Virus record (IMG/VR): IMGVR_UViG_3300021963_000824
Span: 1 to 20,231 of that record
DNA length: 20,231 nucleotides
Strand: one strand, 5' to 3'
Origin: a virus
This document shows positions 8,157-15,367 of the stretch, one piece after another. The position numbers and the translations under genes are program-made. The notes beneath the pieces are model-generated. The model did no database searches and was not told the origin of the DNA. It was given only the letters and a program-made list of their open reading frames with translations. The stretch's first letter is position 1, and each line of letters begins with the position of its first letter.

Positions 8157-9082
8157 CTTAATGCTCCTATCGCTCTTATTAGTTTCTCTGTGCTATCTAC
8201 CCAATCACTGAAAGGTTCGACTGCTAACTTATATCTTAGTATCTTTTGGTGGGCCTTGTCGTGCATAATCTCTACTAGCTTCTCGACATAATTGTCTTTA
8301 TCGCACCTGATTCCATATCTAACGGTTTCAGCTAGCGCCATCGTGGGGTAGATCACTGGTATCGTCTGACAGACCTGGGCTTTGACAGCACTCATACAGA
8401 ATAACTCTCCACCGATACACGGATGTAGCCAGAAGTCGCTGGTTCTAAACAGTTGATCCATCAAGTCGTCATCTACTTGACCTAAAAACATTGTATTGGG
8501 CATATCCCGTGGTTTAATTCCGTAAGTCACCAGTAGCGTAGCTCGTGGTTCTAACTCTACCACCTCTGGCCACAAGCGTTCTAGCTCGTCAAAGCCTCTG
8601 TCTGGGCTTGAGGCGTACAGGCACTGGAACTTAGTCTTCTTATCAGCGTAGAGCGTGCTGGAGTTGTAACCATGTGGCACCACTCTGGCTCTGCCCACGA
8701 ATCCCAGCTTATCTAGGGCGTACTTCGATGGGAATATAACCCCAGCGAACCGGCTAACGTCTTTTTCAGCTATATCTGTTTCATTAGTCAAATACCAGAC
8801 GTTCTTATCGTTAGCGTGTTCAAATTCTAGGTACTTTACATTGACTTCTTTGTCGTGCGGTACGTAATCGGCATAGCCCTTGTACTGAACACCCTTATAT
8901 TCGGTAGGTTGGCCATTGTAATAGACTGTTACGGCGTAACCACGCTCTTTTATGTTAGTTGCCCACTCTCGAACGCTCTCTTCGGTACCAGCAAGGAAAG
9001 TATCGTGTGGCGACCAGCCCTCTGTCTCGTAAGTAAGGACCGGGTTGCAGATAAATGCGATTGATTGTGCTAGTTTTTTCAT
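8153..9082 (-). CDS. Glycosyltransferase, GT-B fold (GT4-like), complete
   Basis: 309 aa with both Rossmann halves. The N-terminal half has the acceptor-side pattern GTEESVREWATNIKERGYAV around residues 32-51 and ends at ARVVPHGYN (132-140). The C-terminal half starts at CLYASSPDRGFDELERLWPE (154-173), followed by the donor-binding segment LHPCIGGELFCMSAVKAQ (219-236) and IPVIYPTMALAET. In GT4 enzymes this region holds the Glu residues that contact the nucleotide sugar. It should transfer a sugar from a nucleotide donor to an unknown acceptor in the cytoplasm. The start overlaps the preceding GT2 stop (TAATG). The detached C-terminal half at 10930-11481 is a paralogue of its second domain. 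Confidence 0.8.
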   Translation of the reverse strand: MKKLAQSIAFICNPVLTYETEGWSPHDTFLAGTEESVREWATNIKERGYAVTVYYNGQPTEYKGVQYKGYADYVPHDKEVNVKYLEFEHANDKNVWYLTNETDIAEKDVSRFAGVIFPSKYALDKLGFVGRARVVPHGYNSSTLYADKKTKFQCLYASSPDRGFDELERLWPEVVELEPRATLLVTYGIKPRDMPNTMFLGQVDDDLMDQLFRTSDFWLHPCIGGELFCMSAVKAQVCQTIPVIYPTMALAETVRYGIRCDKDNYVEKLVEIMHDKAHQKILRYKLAVEPFSDWVDSTEKLIRAIGALR

Positions 9083-9717
9083 TAGTCTATTGTCCCATAC
9101 TTGTTTTTGTATGCCATTAAAGCTTCAGTGTAATAAGTATCGTCAGGATCTATCACCTTAAAGGTCTTTTTACCCTCGTGGAAGATAGTACCGTTGTGGT
9201 TTTTGCCTATGCGTAAGCCTTTTTCGAGAGCGTCGTGCCACAAGGCAAGGTCTTCAGCGTATCCTCTGCCGAAGTCTGTACTCAGCATACCTAAATCACG
9301 GAATACGTCTGACTTGATCGCCCAACAGCTACCAAACTTGTCGCCATCGGTTATGATATCGGCTTTATTGTATCCGTCGCAATCAGAAGTCCTGATACTC
9401 ATAATGTCGTAGTCCTCTAGAGGCTCTGTAAGGGCTTCAAACCAGCCTTCGGTAGCAAGTGTGTCATTGTTTAATACTATTGTTATATTGCCTGTACTGG
9501 CCTCAAAACCAGCATTTACAGCACCAGCGTACCCTTTGTTGTCTTCTAGGTGTATGTTAGTAGCAAAGTCTATCTCTGCTACAACCGGCGAACCATCATC
9601 GACTACTATAATCTCGTGTGGAGTACAGGTTGCTTTAACGGAATTGACGCAGTCTTGTGTCATTTCGACATAGTCCTCGTCTATGTAATAGGCTGGTATG
9701 ATAACAGATACTTTCAT
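9082..9717 (-). CDS. Glycosyltransferase family 2 (GT-A fold)
   Basis: 211 aa, close to a bare GT-A catalytic domain. The canonical start MKVSVIIPAYYIDEDYVEMT is followed by the nucleotide-binding VVDDGSP (38-44), the GYAGAVNAG segment (62-70), and NND (83-85) as the metal-binding DxD equivalent. A likely acceptor/catalytic stretch with DFGRGYAEDLALWHDALEKG follows, where the ED pair matches the usual catalytic-base region. There is no membrane segment, so it acts in the cytoplasm. The ATG overlaps the methyltransferase stop (ATGA). The donor and acceptor cannot be told from sequence. Confidence 0.85.
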   Translation of the reverse strand: MKVSVIIPAYYIDEDYVEMTQDCVNSVKATCTPHEIIVVDDGSPVVAEIDFATNIHLEDNKGYAGAVNAGFEASTGNITIVLNNDTLATEGWFEALTEPLEDYDIMSIRTSDCDGYNKADIITDGDKFGSCWAIKSDVFRDLGMLSTDFGRGYAEDLALWHDALEKGLRIGKNHNGTIFHEGKKTFKVIDPDDTYYTEALMAYKNKYGTID

Positions 9718-10226
9718 TTAATTAACCCCACGCTTAGGTTCTCTTCCACCGGGTAGAAGTCAGGGTCTCGACGAGCCACAACCTTAAAGCCAGCGTTTAG
9801 AGCGTGTTGTTCAATTAGTGCGTAGTTCCACGGGTTACGATGGATACTACCAGCGTGGTGTTCCCAATCGTCGTATCTATCCTTATCCCAGGGTCTGTGG
9901 TATTCACCCACTAGGTTGTGTCGCCACTGATCCGTTAGTCCGTCTCTTAATATAAACTTACAGATTACATCTATGTCAGGTGTTTCAAGTATGCAAGTGC
10001 CACCCTCTTTCAGCACTCGATAAAACTCTTCAAACATCTTCTGATTTAGATTGTATGGTACGTGTTCTATTACCTGATAGGCTACTATCTCATCTACGCT
10101 GTTATCCTCGTATGGTAGCTCAGTAATATCTGCTTGCACGTCAGCAGCCTTATCGTACTTATCCACAGATATAAAGCCGTCTAGCTTGGTGTCACCGGCT
10201 CCAAGATTTAGTTTTATTTGGGCCAC
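9714..10226 (-). CDS. SAM-dependent methyltransferase, class I
   Basis: 170 aa. Motif I is LNLGAGD (6-12), an acidic residue at the end of beta 2 lies in SVDKYDK, the ADITELPYEDNSVDEIVAYQ region follows, and the EH pair of VIEHVPY (52-58) is typical of the methyltransferase-11 type often found among sugar-modifying genes. The rest includes FYRVLKEGGTCILETPD, a standard beta-5 region. It probably methylates a sugar or glycan made by the neighbouring transferases (inference from context). The start is GTG with GAAGGG upstream, and it overlaps the GT2 gene by 13 nt. Confidence 0.8.
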   Translation of the reverse strand: MAQIKLNLGAGDTKLDGFISVDKYDKAADVQADITELPYEDNSVDEIVAYQVIEHVPYNLNQKMFEEFYRVLKEGGTCILETPDIDVICKFILRDGLTDQWRHNLVGEYHRPWDKDRYDDWEHHAGSIHRNPWNYALIEQHALNAGFKVVARRDPDFYPVEENLSVGLIK

Positions 10227-10933
10227 AGGTTTAACCCTTCAAGCTCTGGTGGTAAATCAGCTTTAATAAAGTCGTGTAGTGTATCAGGTGTAGTCGGGTG
10301 TACGTCTTGCACGCCAGGTTCCCAGGTCTTCCATACATCGTTAAACCATTGAACAGTATCGAAGTCGTTAGCGTGGGCGTAGTGAGTTATCTTCTCGTAT
10401 ACTTCCATGTCGGTTCTAGCCCAGCTAAAGTGGTGAATAAAGACCGGTGCTGTTGCGTAACTGCTACTGACTACCCGTTTATCTACGAACCTTATACCGG
10501 GTCTTACTAGAATAAGCTGTTGGTAATCTTTTGGTGGGTCAGCAACCCAACCGTCTTTCCAGTAGGTTAGCTGATGATCGACTACAAAGGCATCGTTCTG
10601 TGGAACAGAGTCTATAAGTTCCTTTAGCTTAGCCCAGTTGTCGTCATCCAAGAACTCGTCGGGATCTAATACTATGATCCAATCGTAGTCACCGAATAAG
10701 TCTTGTCCAAAGTTACGCTGTTCGTGTTCTGTCTCCCACGGTCTTTTGATTACCATAGCACCGTTAGTCTCTGCTACCTCGTAGGTGTCGTCTCTAAAGA
10801 CGTTCTCGTCACCAAACCAAGGCTTCTCGCTTACTAGAACACACTTAGTTAGTACCCAATCGGGTATATGCTGCAACCACGGACCAATGAAACGCTCTTC
10901 ATTAAGTGCTATGGCTACAACAGCTACTTTCAT
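10214..10933 (-). CDS. Glycosyltransferase family 2-like protein
   Basis: 239 aa. It opens MKVAVVAIALNEERFIGPWL with the ALNEE pattern of the lipopolysaccharide-type GT2 subgroup. LDPDEF (89-94) is the DxD metal/nucleotide site, followed by a conserved-looking VDHQLTYWKDGW and a late HHFSWAR segment as in that subgroup. It is soluble. The ATG overlaps the stop of the GT-B half upstream (ATGA). The Pro-rich C-terminal end (PPELEGLNLWPK) is probably a tail. Donor and acceptor are unknown. Confidence 0.8.
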   Translation of the reverse strand: MKVAVVAIALNEERFIGPWLQHIPDWVLTKCVLVSEKPWFGDENVFRDDTYEVAETNGAMVIKRPWETEHEQRNFGQDLFGDYDWIIVLDPDEFLDDDNWAKLKELIDSVPQNDAFVVDHQLTYWKDGWVADPPKDYQQLILVRPGIRFVDKRVVSSSYATAPVFIHHFSWARTDMEVYEKITHYAHANDFDTVQWFNDVWKTWEPGVQDVHPTTPDTLHDFIKADLPPELEGLNLWPK

Positions 10934-11481
10934 CTCAGTACCTTATCCCATACTTTAGCCACATCAGCCCAATCAACGTTATCCACAGGTTTAGTCACGT
11001 GGTTACTCTTCAAGGCTTTGACTAGGTTGTCCACATATTCTCTCTGTTTATCCACATTAGTGTAGATGTCTTCACACTTCACGGTGTAGGTGTTGTCCTG
11101 TACGGTTTCCTCTAGTGCGTAGCAGCCGGTGGTAACAGGTATACAGCCAGCTTCTTGAGCCTTGAGTGCAGTGATGCAGTGTATCTCAGTAAACTCCGTG
11201 GGGTATGCCCATACTTTAATCTCTTTCATAGCGCTAGCTAGTTCTTTGTGACTCACTCTACCGTTCTCTGTAACACCGTCTAGGCTGTTGATTAGTTGTG
11301 TTATCTTAAACCTCCAGCGCATTTGCTCTGGGTTCTTGGCGTGTACCTTATCGAACGTATCCCAACCGTAGTAGATGTCTAGCGTAGCTTCTGGTATCTG
11401 TTTGAGTACGTCTGGCCACATCTTTAGCAGGCATTCTAAGCCACGATCGTAGCTCGAGAAGTATCCGACGCTATTCTTCAT
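10930..11481 (-). CDS. Detached C-terminal (donor-binding) half of a GT-B glycosyltransferase
   Basis: 183 aa from the ATG at 11481. It begins straight at the first strand of the second Rossmann domain (MKNSVGYFSSYDRGLECLL) and includes YYGWDTFDKV, a helical middle, and the donor-site segment YPTEFTEIHCITALKAQEAG with Glu 96 and Glu 99, followed by CIPVTTG. There is no acceptor domain. The matching N-terminal half ends the 577-aa protein about 300 nt upstream, so the two chains probably assemble into one enzyme. A TTG at 11493 would add four residues. The chosen ATG overlaps the 50-aa gene by 11 nt. If the two halves do not associate, this would be a gene remnant, but the frame is intact. Confidence 0.75.
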   Translation of the reverse strand: MKNSVGYFSSYDRGLECLLKMWPDVLKQIPEATLDIYYGWDTFDKVHAKNPEQMRWRFKITQLINSLDGVTENGRVSHKELASAMKEIKVWAYPTEFTEIHCITALKAQEAGCIPVTTGCYALEETVQDNTYTVKCEDIYTNVDKQREYVDNLVKALKSNHVTKPVDNVDWADVAKVWDKVLR

Positions 11482-11623
11482 TAAGTTTCTCAATCTTTCG
11501 GTTTAGCTTGGCAGTCTTCTTGGCAGTCAGTCGTGGTACTTCCATCCACGCTGTACCAACGTACTCGTATATCTTTCCCCAACGCTTAACGAATAACCCG
11601 TAACCTGTTTCTATAATCTTCAT
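11471..11623 (-). CDS. Tiny basic protein, 50 aa
   Basis: The protein starts MKIIETGYGLFVKRWGKIYE and ends with a Lys-rich helix (LTAKKTAKLNRKIEKLNEE). The ATG follows GGAGG with 5 nt spacing, the best Shine-Dalgarno in this part of the operon, and overlaps the previous stop (ATGA). A beta hairpin with Trp residues followed by a basic helix could bind nucleic acid or membrane, but that is a guess. It occupies the linker between the two GT-B halves together with the 53-aa gene. No family recognised. Confidence 0.7.
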   Translation of the reverse strand: MKIIETGYGLFVKRWGKIYEYVGTAWMEVPRLTAKKTAKLNRKIEKLNEE

Positions 11624-11781
11624 ATTTCCTCCACGATTTTAGTTTTTACTTCTTTAACCATTAAGCAACCAGGGTGCTTTAGTTGTTCACCAAAGGTTTC
11701 ACTGAGCGTAACAAACGGCCCTAGACGCTTACAGATATCTATCTCGTCGGTATCTATTAAAAGGTAGTAGAGAGTTTTCAA
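11620..11781 (-). CDS. Tiny protein, 53 aa, TTG start
   Basis: It starts at a TTG that overlaps the stop of the GT2-TPR-GT-B gene (TTGA), with AGGAG 6 nt upstream, and its own stop overlaps the next start (ATGA). The protein reads MKTLYYLLIDTDEIDICKRL, then an FVTLSETFGEQLKH segment and a C-terminal MVKEVKTKIVEEI. The alternating pattern of two beta strands and a helix fits a small folded domain. No stop-free alternative in this interval is better. No family recognised. Confidence 0.65.
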   Translation of the reverse strand: MKTLYYLLIDTDEIDICKRLGPFVTLSETFGEQLKHPGCLMVKEVKTKIVEEI

Positions 11782-13511
11782 AACTGACTCCTCTTTATTC
11801 CGTTACCTACTATCTTAAAGTTAGCTTTTGTCGATAGGTAATCCGGGTACAGACTTCGGTGGTAAGCACTCTTTACAAAGAACGTATCGACCACATCTTT
11901 GACTTTATCTAATCTCTCGGGTTGGATTGTGTCGTGTAGATCAACTGCTATGTACTTAGCCTTAAACTCACTAGCTAACTCGGGAGCACGCCATATCACC
12001 AGCCTATTAAACGTATCTTCGGTGTTGATTGTATTCCAAGGCAAGTACCGGACTGCTGTACCGCCCTCTCGTAGTTCACCATCAAACTCTGTGGTATGTT
12101 CTATGAAGTCGATGTGTTCGTCATCTCTCTCGTTATAGACGGTTACTTCCCAGCCTAGTTGAGCCAGCTCACGTGTTAGGTATACGATAGCTTCTTCACT
12201 ACCACCCATACCAGCACCTAGCGTATCTGCTCCCCAGACTTCGTTAGTTGGTCCACAGAAGAAGACCAGGCTCTTATCTGACCATACGGTAGGCTTGAAG
12301 TATTGCTGTTTCATCTTCGTAATACGGCTATCGAAGGTCATATCATTTGGCAGGCTTTCAAACAGCTTACCGACATCACCCTTCTCTTGTGATATAAACT
12401 CGGCTAGTTCTTTAATATCTTTAATAGCCATGTGCTCTTGGTAGTTGTATTTGAGTAGTGGCAACCAGTAGTTAGCGTCTTCGTTGCGTGGTGATTGCCT
12501 TAGGGCTTCTAGTATCGTCTCGTAAGCGTTCACAGAGTCTAGCAGGTGCGTGTAGGCTACTGCCGCATATACTAGACATCTAATTGATACCATTGGGTCA
12601 ACTACCGAGAACGTCTTAGGTTGTGGCTTACCAACAGCTGTTTTCATCCAGTCAATCACTTGTCCCCACTCTTCGTTGGAGTAGGCTATCTGAGCTTTAA
12701 TGTAATAAGCGTCTGGGTAGCTCGGTAGCAAATCAATAGCAGCACTAGCAGCAGCGTGAGCTTTAGCAGGGTTATCGGCTATGATGTGTATCTCAGCAAT
12801 CTTACACCAGCTGCGGTACTTCTCTTCATCCCAGCCACTGGTTTCAATATGCTCCAAGAACTTCTCAATAGCTCGGTCGTACTTCTTGAGTCCAAAGTAA
12901 GATAGTGCCAAGTAATGTGTGATACGTGGGTCTTTATCTTTCTTGTATTCTCTTAGTAGTATCTTATGATTGCGTTCGTTACTCTCCGGGGCTTGATCGA
13001 CGTGCTTGTTGTGTTTGACTACAATCCTATCATCGTATGAACCTTTGGGTTGGTCACCTATAAGAGTTTCGTGTACTGCACCTACCCAAGCAAACGGATG
13101 TGAGCGTCTTATCAGTCGTTCCCTATCGTGGAGTGCCATACACTCGCCAGCAGAGTTTTGTATGTAGTTATACGGCCAGAAGGTAACGTCTGTCTTCTCT
13201 CGTTCCATTTGGTCTACCATATCAGGTAAGAAGTCAGCGTGTAGTATCTTATCGTCAGAGTCTAGCCAGAACCAGTAGTCAGTGTCTATCTGTTTGAGAT
13301 TATAGTTACGAGCCTTAGCGAAGTCTGCTACCCAGTGGAAGTAACTAACCTTTAGTTTAGGATACTTCTCTATCAAATCCTCGAACTCGTCTTGTCTGTC
13401 TTCACTGGTTACTGTTAGAAAGCACTTATCTATCTGGTCGTAGACGCTAATAAGTATCTGCTCAAAGGCTTCTACTTCATCACGAACGATGATACCCAAT
13501 CCGAGTGTCAT
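11778..13511 (-). CDS. Fusion: GT2 domain, TPR repeats, N-terminal half of a GT-B domain
   Basis: 577 aa. Residues 1-180 are a GT2 domain with IIVRDE (7-12), ADFAKARNYN (62-71), the metal-binding WLDSDD (82-87) and VGAVHETL (143-150). Residues about 195-350 are TPR-like helical pairs (HYLALSYFGLKKYDRAIEKF; AYYIKAQIAYSNEEWGQVID), which could hold a partner or acceptor. Residues 414-577 are the acceptor half of a GT-B enzyme, with GAGMGGSEEAIVYLTRELAQ (432-451) and the usual end IVGNGIKRSQF. The donor half is missing and is encoded separately at 10930-11481. The ATG at 13511 overlaps the DUF5659-like stop (ATGA). An upstream in-frame ATG at 13556 adds 15 residues inside that gene and is less likely. 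Confidence 0.8.
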   Translation of the reverse strand: MTLGLGIIVRDEVEAFEQILISVYDQIDKCFLTVTSEDRQDEFEDLIEKYPKLKVSYFHWVADFAKARNYNLKQIDTDYWFWLDSDDKILHADFLPDMVDQMEREKTDVTFWPYNYIQNSAGECMALHDRERLIRRSHPFAWVGAVHETLIGDQPKGSYDDRIVVKHNKHVDQAPESNERNHKILLREYKKDKDPRITHYLALSYFGLKKYDRAIEKFLEHIETSGWDEEKYRSWCKIAEIHIIADNPAKAHAAASAAIDLLPSYPDAYYIKAQIAYSNEEWGQVIDWMKTAVGKPQPKTFSVVDPMVSIRCLVYAAVAYTHLLDSVNAYETILEALRQSPRNEDANYWLPLLKYNYQEHMAIKDIKELAEFISQEKGDVGKLFESLPNDMTFDSRITKMKQQYFKPTVWSDKSLVFFCGPTNEVWGADTLGAGMGGSEEAIVYLTRELAQLGWEVTVYNERDDEHIDFIEHTTEFDGELREGGTAVRYLPWNTINTEDTFNRLVIWRAPELASEFKAKYIAVDLHDTIQPERLDKVKDVVDTFFVKSAYHRSLYPDYLSTKANFKIVGNGIKRSQF

Positions 13512-13753
13512 AGCTCCACCGGCTTTCTGACGGCTTTGCCTACCCTGTGAATACACTTAGCGTATATCTTAGCTGGTACTTCTGCGTCGTTATCGAATGC
13601 TTTTATAAGGTCAGGGCGATCAGGTCTATCGATAAATACAATCATATTGCTGCCGGGTCGAGCAGTTGTAGCTGAGCCTAGTAGTTCCATCTCGTGATAC
13701 ACCAGAAAAGCAGCCAATGGTAGGTCTCTTGTTTGGTATGTTTCTACTGACAT
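13508..13753 (-). CDS. DUF5659-like small protein
   Basis: 81 aa. The order of a TYQTRDLPLAAFLVYHEMEL helix, a beta strand (SNMIVFIDRP), then an acidic helix and VPAKIYAKCIHRVGKAVR fits the DUF5659 type seen in phages, as I remember it. The function of that family is unknown. It is the first gene after the promoter at 13780-13808 and has GAGGGTG upstream of its ATG. Its stop overlaps the glycosyltransferase fusion start. Confidence 0.65.
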   Translation of the reverse strand: MSVETYQTRDLPLAAFLVYHEMELLGSATTARPGSNMIVFIDRPDRPDLIKAFDNDAEVPAKIYAKCIHRVGKAVRKPVEL

Positions 13754-13776
13754 TTTATCACCCTCTTTAATTTACG

Positions 13777-13799
13777 GTAAGCATACTGCTCTGGCTTAC
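13777..13799. repeat. Inverted repeat over the -10 region downstream of terL
   Basis: GTAAGC (13777-13782) and GCTTAC (13794-13799) form a perfect 6-bp dyad with an 11-nt centre. It covers the -10 and part of the spacer of the predicted minus promoter, the position expected for a repressor or activator site. Confidence 0.4.
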
Positions 13800-13808
13800 T
13801 TTTGTCAA
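13780..13808 (-). promoter_or_regulatory. Sigma70-type promoter for the sugar-modification cassette
   Basis: On the minus strand there is a consensus -35 TTGACA (13808-13803), a 17-nt spacer and -10 TATGCT (13785-13780). Transcription would begin near 13773, about 20 nt before the ATG of the DUF5659-like gene. It lies in the 59-nt gap between terL and that gene, the first real gap after terS-terL. Its first ten bases (TTGACAAAAG) match those of the promoter at 16855-16884. Confidence 0.6.
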
Positions 13809-13812
13809 GTGC

Positions 13813-15000
13813 TCAATCCAATCTCCTGCCGGTGTATTGATCGAACACTCCAACAACCTTAGCTGGTCCACGCTCTTCTCTGGGCTTGAAAGTCTCTAGG
13901 CCATAACGTATTGCATCCATGGCGTCACTCATATAGTGGTCTGGTACGTTTAGTATGTTGCCTTCTCGGTCTGTCTTCCACATATAGTTCTGATACGACT
14001 TACGCACGTTGTGTGAGCGTTTGGTGACACTTATCTGCTGACCTTGTACCCACTGAATACCCTGACTAACAGAACCCTGTCCTTTGTTAGCACCCACTAC
14101 GTTACAGCCATACTCTGTCATCTCGTCAATACTCTTAGGCTCGGCTGAGTCAGCTACACACATTACGTTAGGGTCTGGTTGATTCATTAGAGTATCGGCT
14201 ATCTGTCGGTTCTTCATACCAATCCTGTGGATAAGTTCGTCTATGATATAACCTCCGTTGTATGAGTAGATATCCACAAGGCAAGCCGGGTCTTGTGCAT
14301 AACCGAAGTCTAGTCCTCGACGTTCTAGCCGGGCTTCGTGTGGTAAATCAACGTCTAGCTTCCAACCTTTGTATATCTTACCCTCTACTTCACCAAGTTG
14401 TCCTTCACCATAGACAGTCCACCAGCTTTTGTTGTCTTTGCGTGATTCGATTGACGCTACGATGTTCGGATCAAGTGCTTCGTTGTCTTTGTATGTGAGA
14501 ATAATAAAGTCTACGTTGGGTTTGTCTTTGTAATCAGTATAAAACCAAAACTCTCTTGTTGGATTCCAGTCACCCCATATTACGTCTTTAGTACGCACTT
14601 CTAGCTGCTCAAAGGTCTCTTTGGGTATATTGTTTAGCTCATTGACAAATAGTCTGTCACGCCTAGGTCCACGCACCTTGTGGGGCATATCTAAACTGAA
14701 GAATTCTATCTTAGAACCTGTTTCGAATGTATAGGTGAAGTCTGATCTATTCCAGCTATCATCTTTGTAGTAGTTGTGCGATTGCATAATGTTAAGGAAA
14801 TCTCTAATTGCTCCACGCTTTAAGTGTGGTACAGACTCTGAAGTAATGCTAGTTAGTGTCGCAACCTTATCAGTCTGTGCTTGGTTTATTAGTATTTGAA
14901 TTATAGATATCGTCTTACTGGCTGACGTACCACCGGCAACTCCCCTAACCCTCTTGGTTAGACTCAATAACTTCTTGACTGCTGTAGTTGGCTGATACAT
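13813..15000 (-). CDS. terL: Terminase large subunit
   Basis: 395 aa; a DNA-packaging ATPase and nuclease that docks on the portal. The Walker A variant GGTSASKT (23-30) is characteristic of the PBSX/SPP1-type Terminase_3 group. Walker B is LFVNE (117-121). The adenine/coupling region has FFSLDMPHKVRGPRRDRL. The RNase H-like nuclease domain shows D231 in LDFGYAQDP, D284 in CVADSAEPKS, and D359/D362 in HYMSDAMDAIRYG. The length is a little short for the family but all motifs are present. The ATG at 15000 lies inside the terS 3' end (56-nt overlap), and the N-terminus TTAVKKLLSLTKRVRGVAGG is in keeping with the family, so the long overlap appears real. Confidence 0.93.
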   Translation of the reverse strand: MYQPTTAVKKLLSLTKRVRGVAGGTSASKTISIIQILINQAQTDKVATLTSITSESVPHLKRGAIRDFLNIMQSHNYYKDDSWNRSDFTYTFETGSKIEFFSLDMPHKVRGPRRDRLFVNELNNIPKETFEQLEVRTKDVIWGDWNPTREFWFYTDYKDKPNVDFIILTYKDNEALDPNIVASIESRKDNKSWWTVYGEGQLGEVEGKIYKGWKLDVDLPHEARLERRGLDFGYAQDPACLVDIYSYNGGYIIDELIHRIGMKNRQIADTLMNQPDPNVMCVADSAEPKSIDEMTEYGCNVVGANKGQGSVSQGIQWVQGQQISVTKRSHNVRKSYQNYMWKTDREGNILNVPDHYMSDAMDAIRYGLETFKPREERGPAKVVGVFDQYTGRRLD

Positions 15001-15367
15001 TTAGTTCCTTTATGTTTACGGCTTCAATTCCATTTAATATCGGTGTCGGTAAGTCTTTATCATTAGTCGTTATATCTTGCTTTGGCTTGAACTCTTTAGC
15101 TCTACGTTCTAAGTACCACTTGGCTGTATTGGTATCGCTTTCGATATCATCTACTACCTTACGCTTTGCTTTCAGCACTGGCTCATCTTGCCATTTAGCA
15201 ATCTCTTGTATAAAGTCTGGCTCTCTTTTGATATGATTATGCAGCGTTTTTACAGAAATGCCAGAGTATCTGCACGCTTCTTCTTGCGTTGCGCCGATTA
15301 AAAATATCATACGCAAATCTTTTAATACTTGTTCGGTCATAACCGTAGGTCTTCCTATCTTAGGCAT
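14945..15367 (-). CDS. terS: Terminase small subunit
   Basis: 140 aa. The N-terminus MPKIGRPTVMTEQVLKDLRM leads into a helix-turn-helix with TQEEACRYSGISVKTLHNHI (about residues 28-47), the DNA-recognition domain of small terminases. A helical oligomerisation region and a polar tail follow. It binds the packaging site and delivers the DNA to TerL. The ATG at 15367 has GGAAG upstream and overlaps the HNH stop by 8 nt. An upstream ATG at 15448 would add 27 residues inside the HNH frame and is rejected. Confidence 0.85.
   Translation of the reverse strand: MPKIGRPTVMTEQVLKDLRMIFLIGATQEEACRYSGISVKTLHNHIKREPDFIQEIAKWQDEPVLKAKRKVVDDIESDTNTAKWYLERRAKEFKPKQDITTNDKDLPTPILNGIEAVNIKELNVSANYSSQEVIESNQEG

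Noticed and set aside
11482-11780. A simple frameshift or sequencing error joining the two GT-B halves
   Set aside because: The interval is 299 nt and contains two frames, each with its own good ribosome-binding site and overlap coupling, so one indel cannot restore a single chain.
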